Below are positions 26,260 through 34,110 of a stretch of DNA of 64,000 nucleotides, piece after piece. Numbering within the stretch: the first letter of the stretch is position 1; each line of letters begins with the position of its first letter. Made by a program: the position numbers and the translations under genes. Where the stretch lies: assembly GCA_033762255.1 (NCBI GenBank), contig JANRLT010000022.1:35659-99658 (forward strand), in the 5' to 3' direction. The notes under the pieces were generated by a model. The model did no database searches. It was not told the DNA's origin and was given only the letters and a program-made list of their open reading frames with translations. Source of the stretch: Pirellulales bacterium. Lineage in GTDB: Bacteria > Planctomycetota > Planctomycetia > Pirellulales > JALHPA01.

Positions 26260-28383
26260 TTATGTTAAGGGAAATTGAAGTTGCCGCTGGCAGAGCCGCG
26301 CCAGCGATGCCCGACCGGTCACCAGCACCAGGGTTCTTCCCCGTTCGCTGGCGCACAGCCGCAATAAAATCGCCTCGGCTTCGTCATCTGGCAAGGTATC
26401 CAACGTGCCATCCACCAAAAGCACCGATGGTTGCTGAACCAGCGCGCGGGCCAGCATCAGTTTACGTAATTGATTCCCCGTGAGGGGTTGGCCATTGGTC
26501 GCCACCACCGTATCCAGTCCCTGCGGTAAATCCAGCACATCGTCCAGCAGGCCCACCTGTTCCAAGGCCCGCTGTAATTCGGACGCGGAAATATCGGCCC
26601 GACCGAGATGGATGTTTTCGGCGATGGTCCTTTCAAAAACCTCAATATCGCGAACCAACACCACCACCGAGCGCAATAAATCGGTGGGCAGCCCGCGGTA
26701 ATCCAATCCGCCAATCGCGACATGGCCACTTTGGGGCGTGCGCAGTCCATATAATAAGTCTAACATAACGCTCTTGCCGCCGCCGCTAGGTCCGACCAGG
26801 ACGATGCGTTCTCCCGCGGAAATCGTCAAATCCAGGTTTTTTAACACTGGAGGACGATGGGGAAAACTATAACTGACCTGCTGCATCCGCAAATCGGGAT
26901 TATCCGGGAGCTTGGCCAGCATTTGGCTTCCCTGGGGTTCAATGGGAAGCTCAAATAGGTGATTTAGCTTATCCATCGAGGCCATGACATCATAAAAGCT
27001 TTCCAAATGTTTACCCAATTTGGCAAATGAGTCCACAATGGTCGCCACAATCAGGTTGGCCGCGACCAGTTGGCCCAGGGTCATTTGCTGCGAAATGACG
27101 AGCCACCCCCCCAGGCCCAACAGCACCGTGGTGGCCAGGGCCTGCATTCCCAGGGCAAACATAATCTGGCGTATGAGGATGCGAAAATGCCGTTGGCGGG
27201 CGATTAAATATTCCGAAGAGATCTGATCGACGCGTTCCATCGCAAAGCGCGCCGCGCCATTATAACGCAGCGCAATGGGTGAATCGGACAGATCCTCCAG
27301 CCAACTGGCCATATTGTATTTGGTGCGGGACTCGGCGATCGAGGATTGGATCGCCCCCCGTCCCATCACAAATAACACGATCACCAACATCGTGACCAGG
27401 ATAATATCAAATCCCAATAGCCAGGGATGATAAAACGCTAGCACCGCCATGCCAATAAACGTATTTAATACCAGTGAAATGCCGTCCAGCAGCAATTGCG
27501 CGGTGACTTTTTGCACGGTGACAATTTCAAAGTAGCGATTGACCAGTTCCCGCCCCGACTGCCGGTCCAGGGCTTCGCTGCGCACGCGAGGCAAACGATA
27601 GGCCAAATCCGCCACGATCCGCGCAAAAAGCCGCCGCTGAATAATTTCCACGACAAACGTCTGCAACGTCCGCAAGGCCGCCTGAAAAGCCAAAATAATA
27701 AATAACATGATCGCCAGGATGATCACTGGCTGGAAAAACCGCCCAAAGGCGACCGTGCTGACCAACGACTCCACGGCCAAGGGCGTAGCCAGTGACAATA
27801 GGCCAATCACCACCGCAAAAATCAGCACCATCCATATGTCATACCATTCGGGCTTTAATAGTTCCCAAAACTGGCGGTGCGGGGCGCTATGTTCGTGATG
27901 CTCGGCCCAGCCAGCGTGATCCAAGGTCTCAATGGCGAACACCCGCGCGACCGGGGGGACATTTTTACTTTCCAGGTACTGCTCTAACTTTTCCGGCTCG
28001 AGCGTACGAACTTCCGACGCCGCGGCCTCAAACAGGGTCACGCCATGATGGTCCAAACTGGTCAAACCCAGCCAAGTTTGGTCGGGTAACAGCATGATCG
28101 CCTGCAATCCAGCCTGGCATAGCTCCAAAAGCTGCTGGTGGGTGCAATCAATGACCCGGCAGCGCTGGTCCAGCGTATGCTCGGCCGTTAATAACCATTT
28201 TGACCAATCATCGGGGAGTGTCTCTGGCTGTTGGGCGGCGTTTTCCTCCAAAGTGCGCCGCAACCGCGCGCGATCCACCGTATGCCCGGTCTCCAAGGAC
28301 CAATGGTCAAAGATCCACAGGACCTGGCTGAGGTGTTGCAGGCGCAGATCCGCGGGATTGGCGGAAGGAAGCGGCGTGCTCAT
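26260..28383 (-). CDS. ABC exporter (type I secretion-like) with degenerate ATPase domain
   Basis: 707 residues. An N-terminal ~165-residue cytoplasmic domain, possibly a degenerate C39-like region, precedes five to six transmembrane helices (about 175-455). The nucleotide-binding domain occupies about 495-707. Walker A is intact (GPSGGGKS, about 528-535). The other ATPase motifs depart from the family: the Q-loop reads VLVRDIEVF with no Gln, the signature is LTGNQLRK instead of LSGGQ, Walker B ends VLLVDG where DE is expected, and the H-loop is VTGRAS with no His. I checked these codons in the raw sequence. ATP binding is likely, hydrolysis doubtful unless a partner subunit supplies it. It sits between an HPF-like gene (36 bp) and HlyD (16 bp). 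Confidence 0.88.
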   Translation of the reverse strand: MSTPLPSANPADLRLQHLSQVLWIFDHWSLETGHTVDRARLRRTLEENAAQQPETLPDDWSKWLLTAEHTLDQRCRVIDCTHQQLLELCQAGLQAIMLLPDQTWLGLTSLDHHGVTLFEAAASEVRTLEPEKLEQYLESKNVPPVARVFAIETLDHAGWAEHHEHSAPHRQFWELLKPEWYDIWMVLIFAVVIGLLSLATPLAVESLVSTVAFGRFFQPVIILAIMLFIILAFQAALRTLQTFVVEIIQRRLFARIVADLAYRLPRVRSEALDRQSGRELVNRYFEIVTVQKVTAQLLLDGISLVLNTFIGMAVLAFYHPWLLGFDIILVTMLVIVLFVMGRGAIQSSIAESRTKYNMASWLEDLSDSPIALRYNGAARFAMERVDQISSEYLIARQRHFRILIRQIMFALGMQALATTVLLGLGGWLVISQQMTLGQLVAANLIVATIVDSFAKLGKHLESFYDVMASMDKLNHLFELPIEPQGSQMLAKLPDNPDLRMQQVSYSFPHRPPVLKNLDLTISAGERIVLVGPSGGGKSVMLDLLYGLRTPQSGHVAIGGLDYRGLPTDLLRSVVVLVRDIEVFERTIAENIHLGRADISASELQRALEQVGLLDDVLDLPQGLDTVVATNGQPLTGNQLRKLMLARALVQQPSVLLVDGTLDTLPDDEAEAILLRLCASERGRTLVLVTGRASLARLCQRQLQFPLT

Positions 28384-28419
28384 AGTTGGAGTGGCAGGGA
28401 AAACGGCAAAAAGAATGGT

Positions 28420-28761
28420 TTAGCGGCGGCGGCTGACGTTTTGGGGGGATGACGCCGGCGGCGGCCAGACACAGGGATCAAATTTGCGGTCCAGGGCCTG
28501 CCGCGTGCGTTCAATCGCGCGGTCCAGGCAGGCCTGTCGTTGTCGGTCGATGGCGGTCACTGTCATTTTACCAGTTGGAGAAAATTGCACCGTAACGCGG
28601 CACAGTTGCTCTCCCCCCTCCCGCGGGGATTCCGCCAATTCCACGGCAATCTGGACCAGGCGGGACTGAAAACGGGACAACGCGAGCCGAATCCGTCGTT
28701 CGATGGCTTGACGGGTCCCGGCGTTGAGTTTGGCGGTGGAGGCGGAAATGGCGATCTGCAT
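28420..28761 (-). CDS. Short HPF/RaiA-like (ribosome hibernation-type) protein
   Basis: 113 residues from ATG 28761 (MQIAISASTAKLNAGTRQAI); the frame is open a little further upstream. The order of strands and helices matches the short HPF/YfiA fold: strand, helix RQAIERRIRLALSRF, strand IQIAVELAES-like, strand GEQLCRVTVQFS, strand MTVTAIDRQ, helix ACLDRAIERTRQAL. The C-terminal dimerisation domain of long HPF is absent; instead there is a Pro/Ser/Arg tail. Known relatives bind the 30S subunit in stationary phase. Here it heads the exporter operon with 36 bp to the ABC gene. It may regulate something other than ribosomes; that is open. Confidence 0.7.
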   Translation of the reverse strand: MQIAISASTAKLNAGTRQAIERRIRLALSRFQSRLVQIAVELAESPREGGEQLCRVTVQFSPTGKMTVTAIDRQRQACLDRAIERTRQALDRKFDPCVWPPPASSPQNVSRRR

Positions 28762-28842
28762 ATAAAATCCCGCAATGGGGTGTACGCCCAAGTATACGGC
28801 ATTATTTGTAAAATAGACGCAAAGATATTCTTGTGCTAACCT

Positions 28843-28857
28843 ATAGATAATATCTAT
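28843..28857. promoter_or_regulatory. Perfect palindrome, candidate LysR-type operator
   Basis: ATAGATA-A-TATCTAT is a perfect 7-bp inverted repeat with a one-base centre and contains T-N11-A (T28844, A28856), the consensus form of LysR-type boxes. It ends 16 bp before the GTG start of the NhaR-like regulator and about 80 bp from the start of the divergent HPF-exporter operon. Autoregulation and control of the divergent operon are inference. Confidence 0.6.
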
Positions 28858-28873
28858 GAATGGAGGCCCCCCC

Positions 28874-29776
28874 GTGGATTGGCTGAATTATCATCATTTG
28901 CTGTACTTTTGGACCGTCGCCCGCGAGGGGGGGCTGACCCCCGCCGCCGCCAAATTGCACCTTTCCCAGCCCACCCTCAGCAGCCAAATCCAAAAACTGG
29001 AACGCGCCTTAGGCCTCAAACTTTGGCGGCGCGTGGGGCGCGGAATTCAATTGACTGATGATGGCCAGGTGGTTTACCGCTATGCCAATGACATCTTTTC
29101 ACTCGGCCACGAACTCCTCGACACCCTGCGGGGCCGTCCCGTCGATCAACCGTTGCCGTTTACCGTGGGCATCCCGGACATCCTGCCCAAGCTAGTCGTG
29201 CATCAATTACTCCGTCCTTGCCTGGAATTGGCCGAGCAATTAAATCTGGTCTGTTACGAGGGGAAGCTTCCTGGACTGTTGGAGGACTTGGCCGCGCACC
29301 GGCTGGATTTGGTTTTATCGGACTCTCCCGCAGGGCCGGCGCAAAGCGTGCGGGTGTACAACCACTTATTGGGAACCTGCGGCACCACGATTTTTGGCGT
29401 GGCGCGGTGGGCCCGGCGCTACCGGCGAAATTTCCCTCAGTCGCTGGCCGGAGCTCCGCATTTACTCCCCACGTCTAACACGGCCTTTCGCCGGTCGATC
29501 GACCAGTGGCTGGATAGCATGCAACTGCGACTGGAGATTGTGGGGGAATTTGAGGATAGCGCGTTATTAAAGACTTTTGGCCAAGCCGGGCGAGGGTTGT
29601 TCTTTGGACCTTCCGCCATCGAGGCGGAAATTTGCCGCCAATACAAAGTCACTGTGGTGGGACGAATTCCGGAACTGCGGGAAAATTATTATGCCATTTC
29701 GGTGGAGCGCAGGCTCAAGCATCCCGCGGTGGTCGCCATTTCGGCCGCGGCACGCAACCAGCTCTTTGCCAAATGA
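28874..29776 (+). CDS. LysR-family transcriptional regulator, NhaR-like
   Basis: 300 residues from GTG 28874, giving the N-terminus (M)DWLNYHHLLYFWTVAREGG, very like NhaR. GGAGG lies 7 bases before this GTG, which decides against the in-frame ATG at 28856. The winged HTH is clear: LTPAAAKLHLSQPTLSSQIQ and LERALGLKLWRR. The C-terminal effector domain is shorter and divergent, as in NhaR. NhaR of E. coli activates a sodium/proton antiporter gene and biofilm genes; no antiporter is in this window. The gene is divergent from the HPF-ABC-HlyD-TolC operon with a shared 112-bp region containing a LysR-type palindrome, so that operon is a likely target. Confidence 0.88.
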   Translation: MDWLNYHHLLYFWTVAREGGLTPAAAKLHLSQPTLSSQIQKLERALGLKLWRRVGRGIQLTDDGQVVYRYANDIFSLGHELLDTLRGRPVDQPLPFTVGIPDILPKLVVHQLLRPCLELAEQLNLVCYEGKLPGLLEDLAAHRLDLVLSDSPAGPAQSVRVYNHLLGTCGTTIFGVARWARRYRRNFPQSLAGAPHLLPTSNTAFRRSIDQWLDSMQLRLEIVGEFEDSALLKTFGQAGRGLFFGPSAIEAEICRQYKVTVVGRIPELRENYYAISVERRLKHPAVVAISAAARNQLFAK

Positions 29777-29782
29777 GCCATC

Positions 29783-29930
29783 CGGGGTCGGGAGTCTGCG
29801 AACGGTGTGCGGCGGCTACGTAGCGGGATTCGCCAGAATTCCGATTCGGGGTCGGGAGTCTGCGAATGGTGTGCGGCGGTTTGGCGGACCGGGTCTATTC
29901 GTTCGTGACTCGCGACCCCCTCGGGCCAAG
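29783..29930. repeat. Dispersed repeat R4, two copies, with R5 copy between them
   Basis: A short copy (29783-29814, GGGTCGGGAGTCTGCGAACG then a GC-rich tail) and a longer one (29846-29930) lie in direct orientation. The longer copy matches the reverse complement of 49822-49900 over about 75 bp with few mismatches. Between them, 29819-29845, is R5 copy 2 (GTAGCGGGATTCGCCAGAAT and following). The block begins 7 bp after the regulator's stop codon. Confidence 0.75.
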
Positions 29931-29937
29931 CTGTTAA

Positions 29938-29993
29938 CCTAGGGCGACGCCGCGCTTGCCCTAGGCTGGGATAGGTCGGACCTTTGGCCCGCA
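29938..29993 (+). repeat. Dispersed repeat R3, short copy
   Basis: The copy starts CTAGGGCGACGCCGCGCTTG and ends CCTTTGGCCCGCAA. Four other copies are at 49455 and 49582 (reverse strand), 54903 and 58179. Downstream to 30040, two partial echoes of 'CCTTTGGCCCACGAGCAATC' and 'CCTTTGGCTTACAAAG' suggest slipped duplication of the element's end. Confidence 0.75.
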
Positions 29994-30071
29994 ATGAATA
30001 AAATGCCTTTGGCCCACGAGCAATCAAGAGCCTTTGGCTTACAAAGCTGTTAATTCGTGGCTGGTCCCAAC

Positions 30072-30329
30072 CTACTGTGTAGGAGCCGCAGCCACGACAA
30101 TCACCCGTGTCTGCTCGGGGAACTTAACCTGTGTGTCTAGCAAACGGACAAGCCCATTCTCGACAACTCCGACAACAGCTACCGGACGGCGGGGTGGCAA
30201 GTATGACTCCAGCGGAAGCAGAACGTCGCCGGGCGTGACGTCAGGGATCAGCAGCATGGGTTCCGCGGACAACTGCTCGTCCAGCGCCTTGCGGTGCTCG
30301 CTGCGGGTGTCGGGTTGCGGCGTCGGCAT
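30072..30329 (-). CDS. Small protein, resembles the DUF104 / AF2212-type antitoxin fold
   Basis: 85 residues from ATG 30329 (MPTPQPDTRSEHRKALDEQ), with GAGGATTTTT directly upstream. The open frame continues into a repeat element further upstream, which I exclude. The C-terminal half, RPVAVVGVVENGLVRLLD then VKFPEQTRVIVVAA, has the pattern of DUF104 proteins (xVxAxYExGxxRPLxxxxLPEGTRVxV), small beta proteins often acting as antitoxins. No toxin gene is adjacent. It sits alone between two repeat blocks. Assignment is tentative. Confidence 0.5.
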   Translation of the reverse strand: MPTPQPDTRSEHRKALDEQLSAEPMLLIPDVTPGDVLLPLESYLPPRRPVAVVGVVENGLVRLLDTQVKFPEQTRVIVVAAAPTQ

Positions 30330-30404
30330 AAAAATCCTCAGTAGGAGGTGATGACAAAAATCGGCGGGTCCCCGACCTCTCTCCGGGGTGCGTAATACAA
30401 TCCC

Positions 30405-30765
30405 CTCTCTTTGAGCCGCCCAGCGGCGCAAGGATGCTAGCCGGGTGTGCAAACCCCTGGATCGCAGAATGGATAGGATGCAGAGCCGAGCAGCGGCGAC
30501 GGAATGACACGGCACCGGGGACGGTGCCTGCTACATTTTGACACGGCACCGGGGACGGTGCCTGCTACATTCAATACGGCGACGGATGTACCTTTTCCTA
30601 GCCACAAATAAACGCCCACCAGACACGACTTTGCCGTGACGCGGCGAGATGATGATTTGCTTACCCGAACCGTGGGCTTGCGCCCACGGCTACGATCCGA
30701 AACCGCTTCGCGGTCTTCATTGCCGTGTGCCACTGCTGGACAAGCCAACAGTGGCACACGAAGGT
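30405..30765. repeat. Composite repeat block R1/R2, inverted relative of 49895-50220
   Basis: Read on the minus strand this block matches 49895-50220 on the plus strand almost end to end. Shared parts are a GCCGCTGGGCGGCTC-like start, CATCCTTGCGCC, two tandem R2 units (30506-30537 and 30540-30570, each GGCACCGGGGACGGTGCC plus TGCTACAT), the text CTAGCCACAAATAAACGCC, and at the end an 11-bp perfect hairpin (GTGTGCCACTG 30725-30735, CAGTGGCACAC 30749-30759). The other locus has three R2 units. The hairpin lies 23 bp beyond the ald stop codon and may terminate that transcript. Confidence 0.8.
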
Positions 30766-30781
30766 AGCCTACCGTCTAACC

Positions 30782-31912
30782 TTAATCCACGGCATTTTTC
30801 ACACCTTTTTCAAACCGTGCCACATATGCCAGGCCAAACGTCTCCGCCACCGCCCGGTTCGTTACCTCGCCGGCAAAAATGTTCACAGCGCGGGCGAGCG
30901 GGGGAAACGCCGTCGCCGCCGCCACCACGCCCAGGTTGGCCAGGCGCAGCACCCAGGGGAGTGTGACATTGCACAGGGCATAAGTGCTGGTCCGGCCCAC
31001 CGCGCCGGGCATGTTGGTCACGCAGTAATGCAGGATTTCATCCACGATGTAGGTCGGCTCGCTATGGGTGGTGGGGCGACTGGTTTCGATGCAGCCTCCC
31101 TGGTCGATCGCCACATCCACGATCACCGCGCCATGTTTCATCAGTTTTAGATCTTCGCGACGGATCAAACGGGGGGCCTTGGCTCCGGGGATCAGCACCG
31201 CCCCGATGACCAAATCCGCCCGTTGCAGATGCTCGCGAATGGTATGCCGGTCGCTATACAGGCAATCGACGTTGGGGGGCGTGACATCATCCAGGTACCG
31301 CAGCCGGTCCATGTTGACATCCAGGAGGGCGATATTGGCTCCAAAGCCCGCGGCGATCTTGGCGGCGTTGGCCCCCACCACGCCCGCCCCCAGGATCAAT
31401 ATGTTGGCCGGGGCCACACCGGGAACCCCGCCCAGGAGTATTCCGCGTCCCATTTGGGGTTTTTCCAGATATTTGGCTCCTTCCTGCACACTCATGCGTC
31501 CCGCGACTTCGCTCATCGGGGTCAGCAGGGGGAGGCGGCCTTGGTCATCGCTGAGGGTTTCATAGGCAATGGCCGTGGCCCCTGTGGCCAAAAACTTGGT
31601 GGTAAGTTCATGATCCGCGGCAAAATGAAAATAGGTAAACAACGCCTGACCGGGGCGTAACAGGGCCAGCTCGTCCGGTTGCGGTTCCTTCACTTTGACG
31701 ATGAGTTCCGCCTGGGCAAAGAGTTCCGCCGCGGTATCCAGCAATTTCGCCCCGGCGACTTCGTACTCGGCATCTGCCAAGCCCGATCCCACCCCCGCGC
31801 CGCACTGGACCAGCACCGTATGCCCCGCGCGGGTCAGTTCCTCGACCCCGACGGGCAGCATGGCGACGCGATATTCATCCCGTTTAATTTCCTTTGGTAC
31901 GCCAATTTGCAT
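30782..31912 (-). CDS. ald: Alanine dehydrogenase
   Basis: 376 residues, full family length. It catalyses reversible NAD-dependent oxidative deamination of L-alanine to pyruvate and ammonia. The N-terminus MQIGVPKEIKRDEYRVAMLP is diagnostic; the catalytic lysine and histidine lie in IVKVKEPQPDE and FTYFHFAAD; the NAD site is ILGAGVVGANAAKIAAGFGA; VIVDVAIDQGGCIETSRPTT is the conserved active-site Asp region. Start ATG 31912 has only a weak ribosome site. It appears monocistronic, with the repeat hairpin downstream. Confidence 0.97.
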   Translation of the reverse strand: MQIGVPKEIKRDEYRVAMLPVGVEELTRAGHTVLVQCGAGVGSGLADAEYEVAGAKLLDTAAELFAQAELIVKVKEPQPDELALLRPGQALFTYFHFAADHELTTKFLATGATAIAYETLSDDQGRLPLLTPMSEVAGRMSVQEGAKYLEKPQMGRGILLGGVPGVAPANILILGAGVVGANAAKIAAGFGANIALLDVNMDRLRYLDDVTPPNVDCLYSDRHTIREHLQRADLVIGAVLIPGAKAPRLIRREDLKLMKHGAVIVDVAIDQGGCIETSRPTTHSEPTYIVDEILHYCVTNMPGAVGRTSTYALCNVTLPWVLRLANLGVVAAATAFPPLARAVNIFAGEVTNRAVAETFGLAYVARFEKGVKNAVD

Positions 31913-31938
31913 GGGGAGTTCTGTGAATGAGGTATTTG

Positions 31939-31961
31939 AGAATTCTGGCGAATTCGGCTAC
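31939..31961. repeat. Dispersed palindromic repeat R5, copy 3
   Basis: GAATTCTGGCGAATTC with the flank GGCTAC lies between the HIT and ald genes, in reverse orientation to copy 1. It would fall in the untranslated region ahead of ald. Confidence 0.7.
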
Positions 31962-31991
31962 GAGTGAATTGACCTGCACAGCGGGGATTAG

Positions 31992-32519
31992 TCACTCCGC
32001 CAACGCCTGCGTAAGCAATTCCCACAACGCATCCAGCGACTGGGGCAACACCTGCACACCGGCTGTAACGGGCATAAAGTTTTGATCACCGGCCCAGCGG
32101 GGAACAATATGCCAGTGCAGGTGTCCCGGCACCCCCGCCCCTGCCACGGCACCCAGGTTGAGCCCGATATTTGTCCCCCCGCAACGGAGTTGCTGTTCTA
32201 AAACCTGGGTTAAACGGGTCAAGAGCGGCAAGGTCGCCTGTTGTTCGGCGGGAGTCAGGTCCGGTAAACCCGCCACATGCCGCCGGGGAGCAATAAGCAG
32301 GTGGCCGTTATTATAGGGGTAACGATTGAGCACCACGACCAATTCCGCCGAACGCCATACGGTAAGCGTGTCATGCAGATCGGGGTCTACCGCCGCGCGG
32401 CATAAAAAGCAGCCCTGATCCGCCTTGTCCAGCCAGTGTAAGTGACTAAGGTCGGGCGGTTCGGGCTTGTCCAGTAAATAGCCCAATCGCCAGGGGGCCC
32501 ATAGGTGTTCTGTTGGCAT
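31992..32519 (-). CDS. HIT family hydrolase/transferase
   Basis: 175 residues. The histidine triad is HLHWHIVPRW (about residues 113-122), preceded by GLNLGAVAGAGVPG, typical of Fhit/Ap4A phosphorylase-like HIT proteins. The N-terminus MPTEHLWAPWRLGYLLDK and a CFLCRA pair near residues 37-40 match the bacterial subgroup annotated as HIT-domain proteins. It probably cleaves dinucleoside polyphosphates or nucleotide-amine bonds; substrate not determinable. It lies 79 bp upstream of ald on the same strand. Confidence 0.93.
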   Translation of the reverse strand: MPTEHLWAPWRLGYLLDKPEPPDLSHLHWLDKADQGCFLCRAAVDPDLHDTLTVWRSAELVVVLNRYPYNNGHLLIAPRRHVAGLPDLTPAEQQATLPLLTRLTQVLEQQLRCGGTNIGLNLGAVAGAGVPGHLHWHIVPRWAGDQNFMPVTAGVQVLPQSLDALWELLTQALAE

Positions 32520-32917
32520 TGGCTAGTTAATATCTACAAATGGACGGTGTTCGGAGCGACAGATTCCCCTATTGTTAAGAATTTCAGGGAATTTTGGCTA
32601 GCCGCTAAAATCTGTCGTCATTAAAAAAATCAGCCATGCGCGACATTTCCTTTAGCAATGCGAGGGGAGGTTGACAAGAAAATGGCCAAGCCGCAATTCA
32701 AGAAAAATAAATTCATTTGATTTTCGATGCCTGGCCTATTTGGATACGCCGACCAGCCACAATAAAGTCGCTAGCTGAAAATTTATGGCAAATTGCTGGC
32801 AGGTACTGGACTGGCCTGTCAAATAGCGTAAAAATCAGATAAACGACAAGACCACGGCGCTTAGCGCAGAACTTACGTAATCTTAGTAATCCCCGGACTA
32901 CTTTTTCACCGGTTTCC
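32520..32917. other. Divergent intergenic region, 398 bp
   Basis: It separates the leftward HIT gene from the rightward CHAD gene. The sequence is AT-rich in the middle. A 68-codon minus-strand frame (32713-32919) overlaps the CHAD start and has no ribosome site or family resemblance, so I see no gene here. Confidence 0.5.
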
Positions 32918-33928
32918 ATGTCGCGACAATCGAAATGGTTTGCCGTGGCCGATCCTCAAATGCCGGTGCTTTTGGCCGCGCGGGATTGCTTGCGGGACCG
33001 TTTGCGCTGGCTCTGGCGCTTGCTCCGCGTCGCCGCCCATAGCGATGCCGGCCAACCAGAAGCCGTGCATCAATTACGGGTCGCCAGTCGCCGTGCGCAA
33101 ACAGCCCTAAGCATGTTTCGTTCCCTGGCTAATACCTCCGAGTATGCCTGGATCGAAAAACAGGTAAAAAAAATCCGCCGTAGCGTGGGTGTGGCGCGGG
33201 ATGCCGATGTACTGGCCGAGCATTATCGCCACATAGTCCCCCAACTGGAAAAAGCGACCGCGGCACCCGTAAAGCTGCTCTTAAAGCGCTTGCAAAAGCA
33301 TTGCGATAATGGACGTTTGCCCCTTTATCGACTCGCCGCCAAACTCAAACGCAAACGTTTTCCCGAACGATCGCAACGGTGCCTGCGTCAAATTCTCCGC
33401 TTGGCCAAAAAAAATGAGGCGGATCACACCCGGCCTCCCTTTCAAGTATTTGCCGAGCAAGCGTTGCAGGAATTATGGGGCGAGTATCGGGCTGCGGCCC
33501 GGATGGATTTGACCCAAATTGATGAGCTGCACAATCTGCGCCTGCAGACCAAGACCTTGCGGTATGCCATGGAATTGTTGGCGGGGGCGTTTGCTCCGGG
33601 ATTTCGCGAGGTTCTTTACCCCCGCGTGGCCGAATTACAAGAACGCCTGGGCCTGATCAACGATCATGCGGTGGCAATCGGCAAATTGCGGGATATTCAA
33701 GCAAACATAGAGGAAAAAGGACTACAACGCTGGCTAGAAGGAGAAATATTGCAGCGCCAGGGGGCGTTACAGCAGGCCCACACCGACTTTTTGGCCTGGT
33801 GGGAACTAGAGCAGCCGATCTTGTTTTCCACCGCGGAAGGAATATTGCAAATTGGGCCAAACGCCGCGGCTCGAACATTACCTCTTCCCCCCGCCGCGGA
33901 AAGCGCATCCCTTAGCCCCACGGCCTGA
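32918..33928 (+). CDS. CHAD domain protein
   Basis: 336 residues, alpha-helical throughout. The CHAD signature VHQLRVASRRAQTALSMF is at about 49-66, followed by KKIRRSVGVARDADVLAEHY and the second-repeat motif LHNLRLQTKTLRYAMELL (about 206-223). Conserved His/Arg/Lys residues line the basic channel that in characterised CHAD proteins binds inorganic polyphosphate. There is no CYTH (triphosphatase) domain fused or adjacent, so it is a stand-alone CHAD protein that might target polyphosphate granules. The C-terminal ~30 residues are Ala/Pro-rich. Confidence 0.92.
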   Translation: MSRQSKWFAVADPQMPVLLAARDCLRDRLRWLWRLLRVAAHSDAGQPEAVHQLRVASRRAQTALSMFRSLANTSEYAWIEKQVKKIRRSVGVARDADVLAEHYRHIVPQLEKATAAPVKLLLKRLQKHCDNGRLPLYRLAAKLKRKRFPERSQRCLRQILRLAKKNEADHTRPPFQVFAEQALQELWGEYRAAARMDLTQIDELHNLRLQTKTLRYAMELLAGAFAPGFREVLYPRVAELQERLGLINDHAVAIGKLRDIQANIEEKGLQRWLEGEILQRQGALQQAHTDFLAWWELEQPILFSTAEGILQIGPNAAARTLPLPPAAESASLSPTA

Positions 33929-34110
33929 CCCGCGGGGTACCCCGTTTCAAACGATGCGGGGGATATTTTTGGGCCAAGGATCGCTAGCCAAAAAATCGCT
34001 CCGCGCGTTATGCTGGGAGGAATGCGGAGGCGGGGAAAACGGATGCTGCCCGCTGCCGGGTGACTTTCTTTGTTATCGGATTCTTCGTTGTCGCAGTGGA
34101 ACTGTCGAGC

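Noticed and set aside
28856..28873. ATG 28856 as start of the NhaR-like regulator
   Set aside because: GTG 28874 has an ideal GGAGG and gives the family's normal N-terminus; the ATG lies inside the palindrome.
30241..30757. Minus-strand frames of 100-147 codons upstream of the small DUF104-like gene
   Set aside because: They read through R1/R2 repeat DNA; only the part from ATG 30329 has a ribosome site and protein-like sequence.
32713..32919. 68-codon minus-strand frame between HIT and CHAD genes
   Set aside because: It overlaps the CHAD start codon, lacks a ribosome site and shows no recognisable domain.
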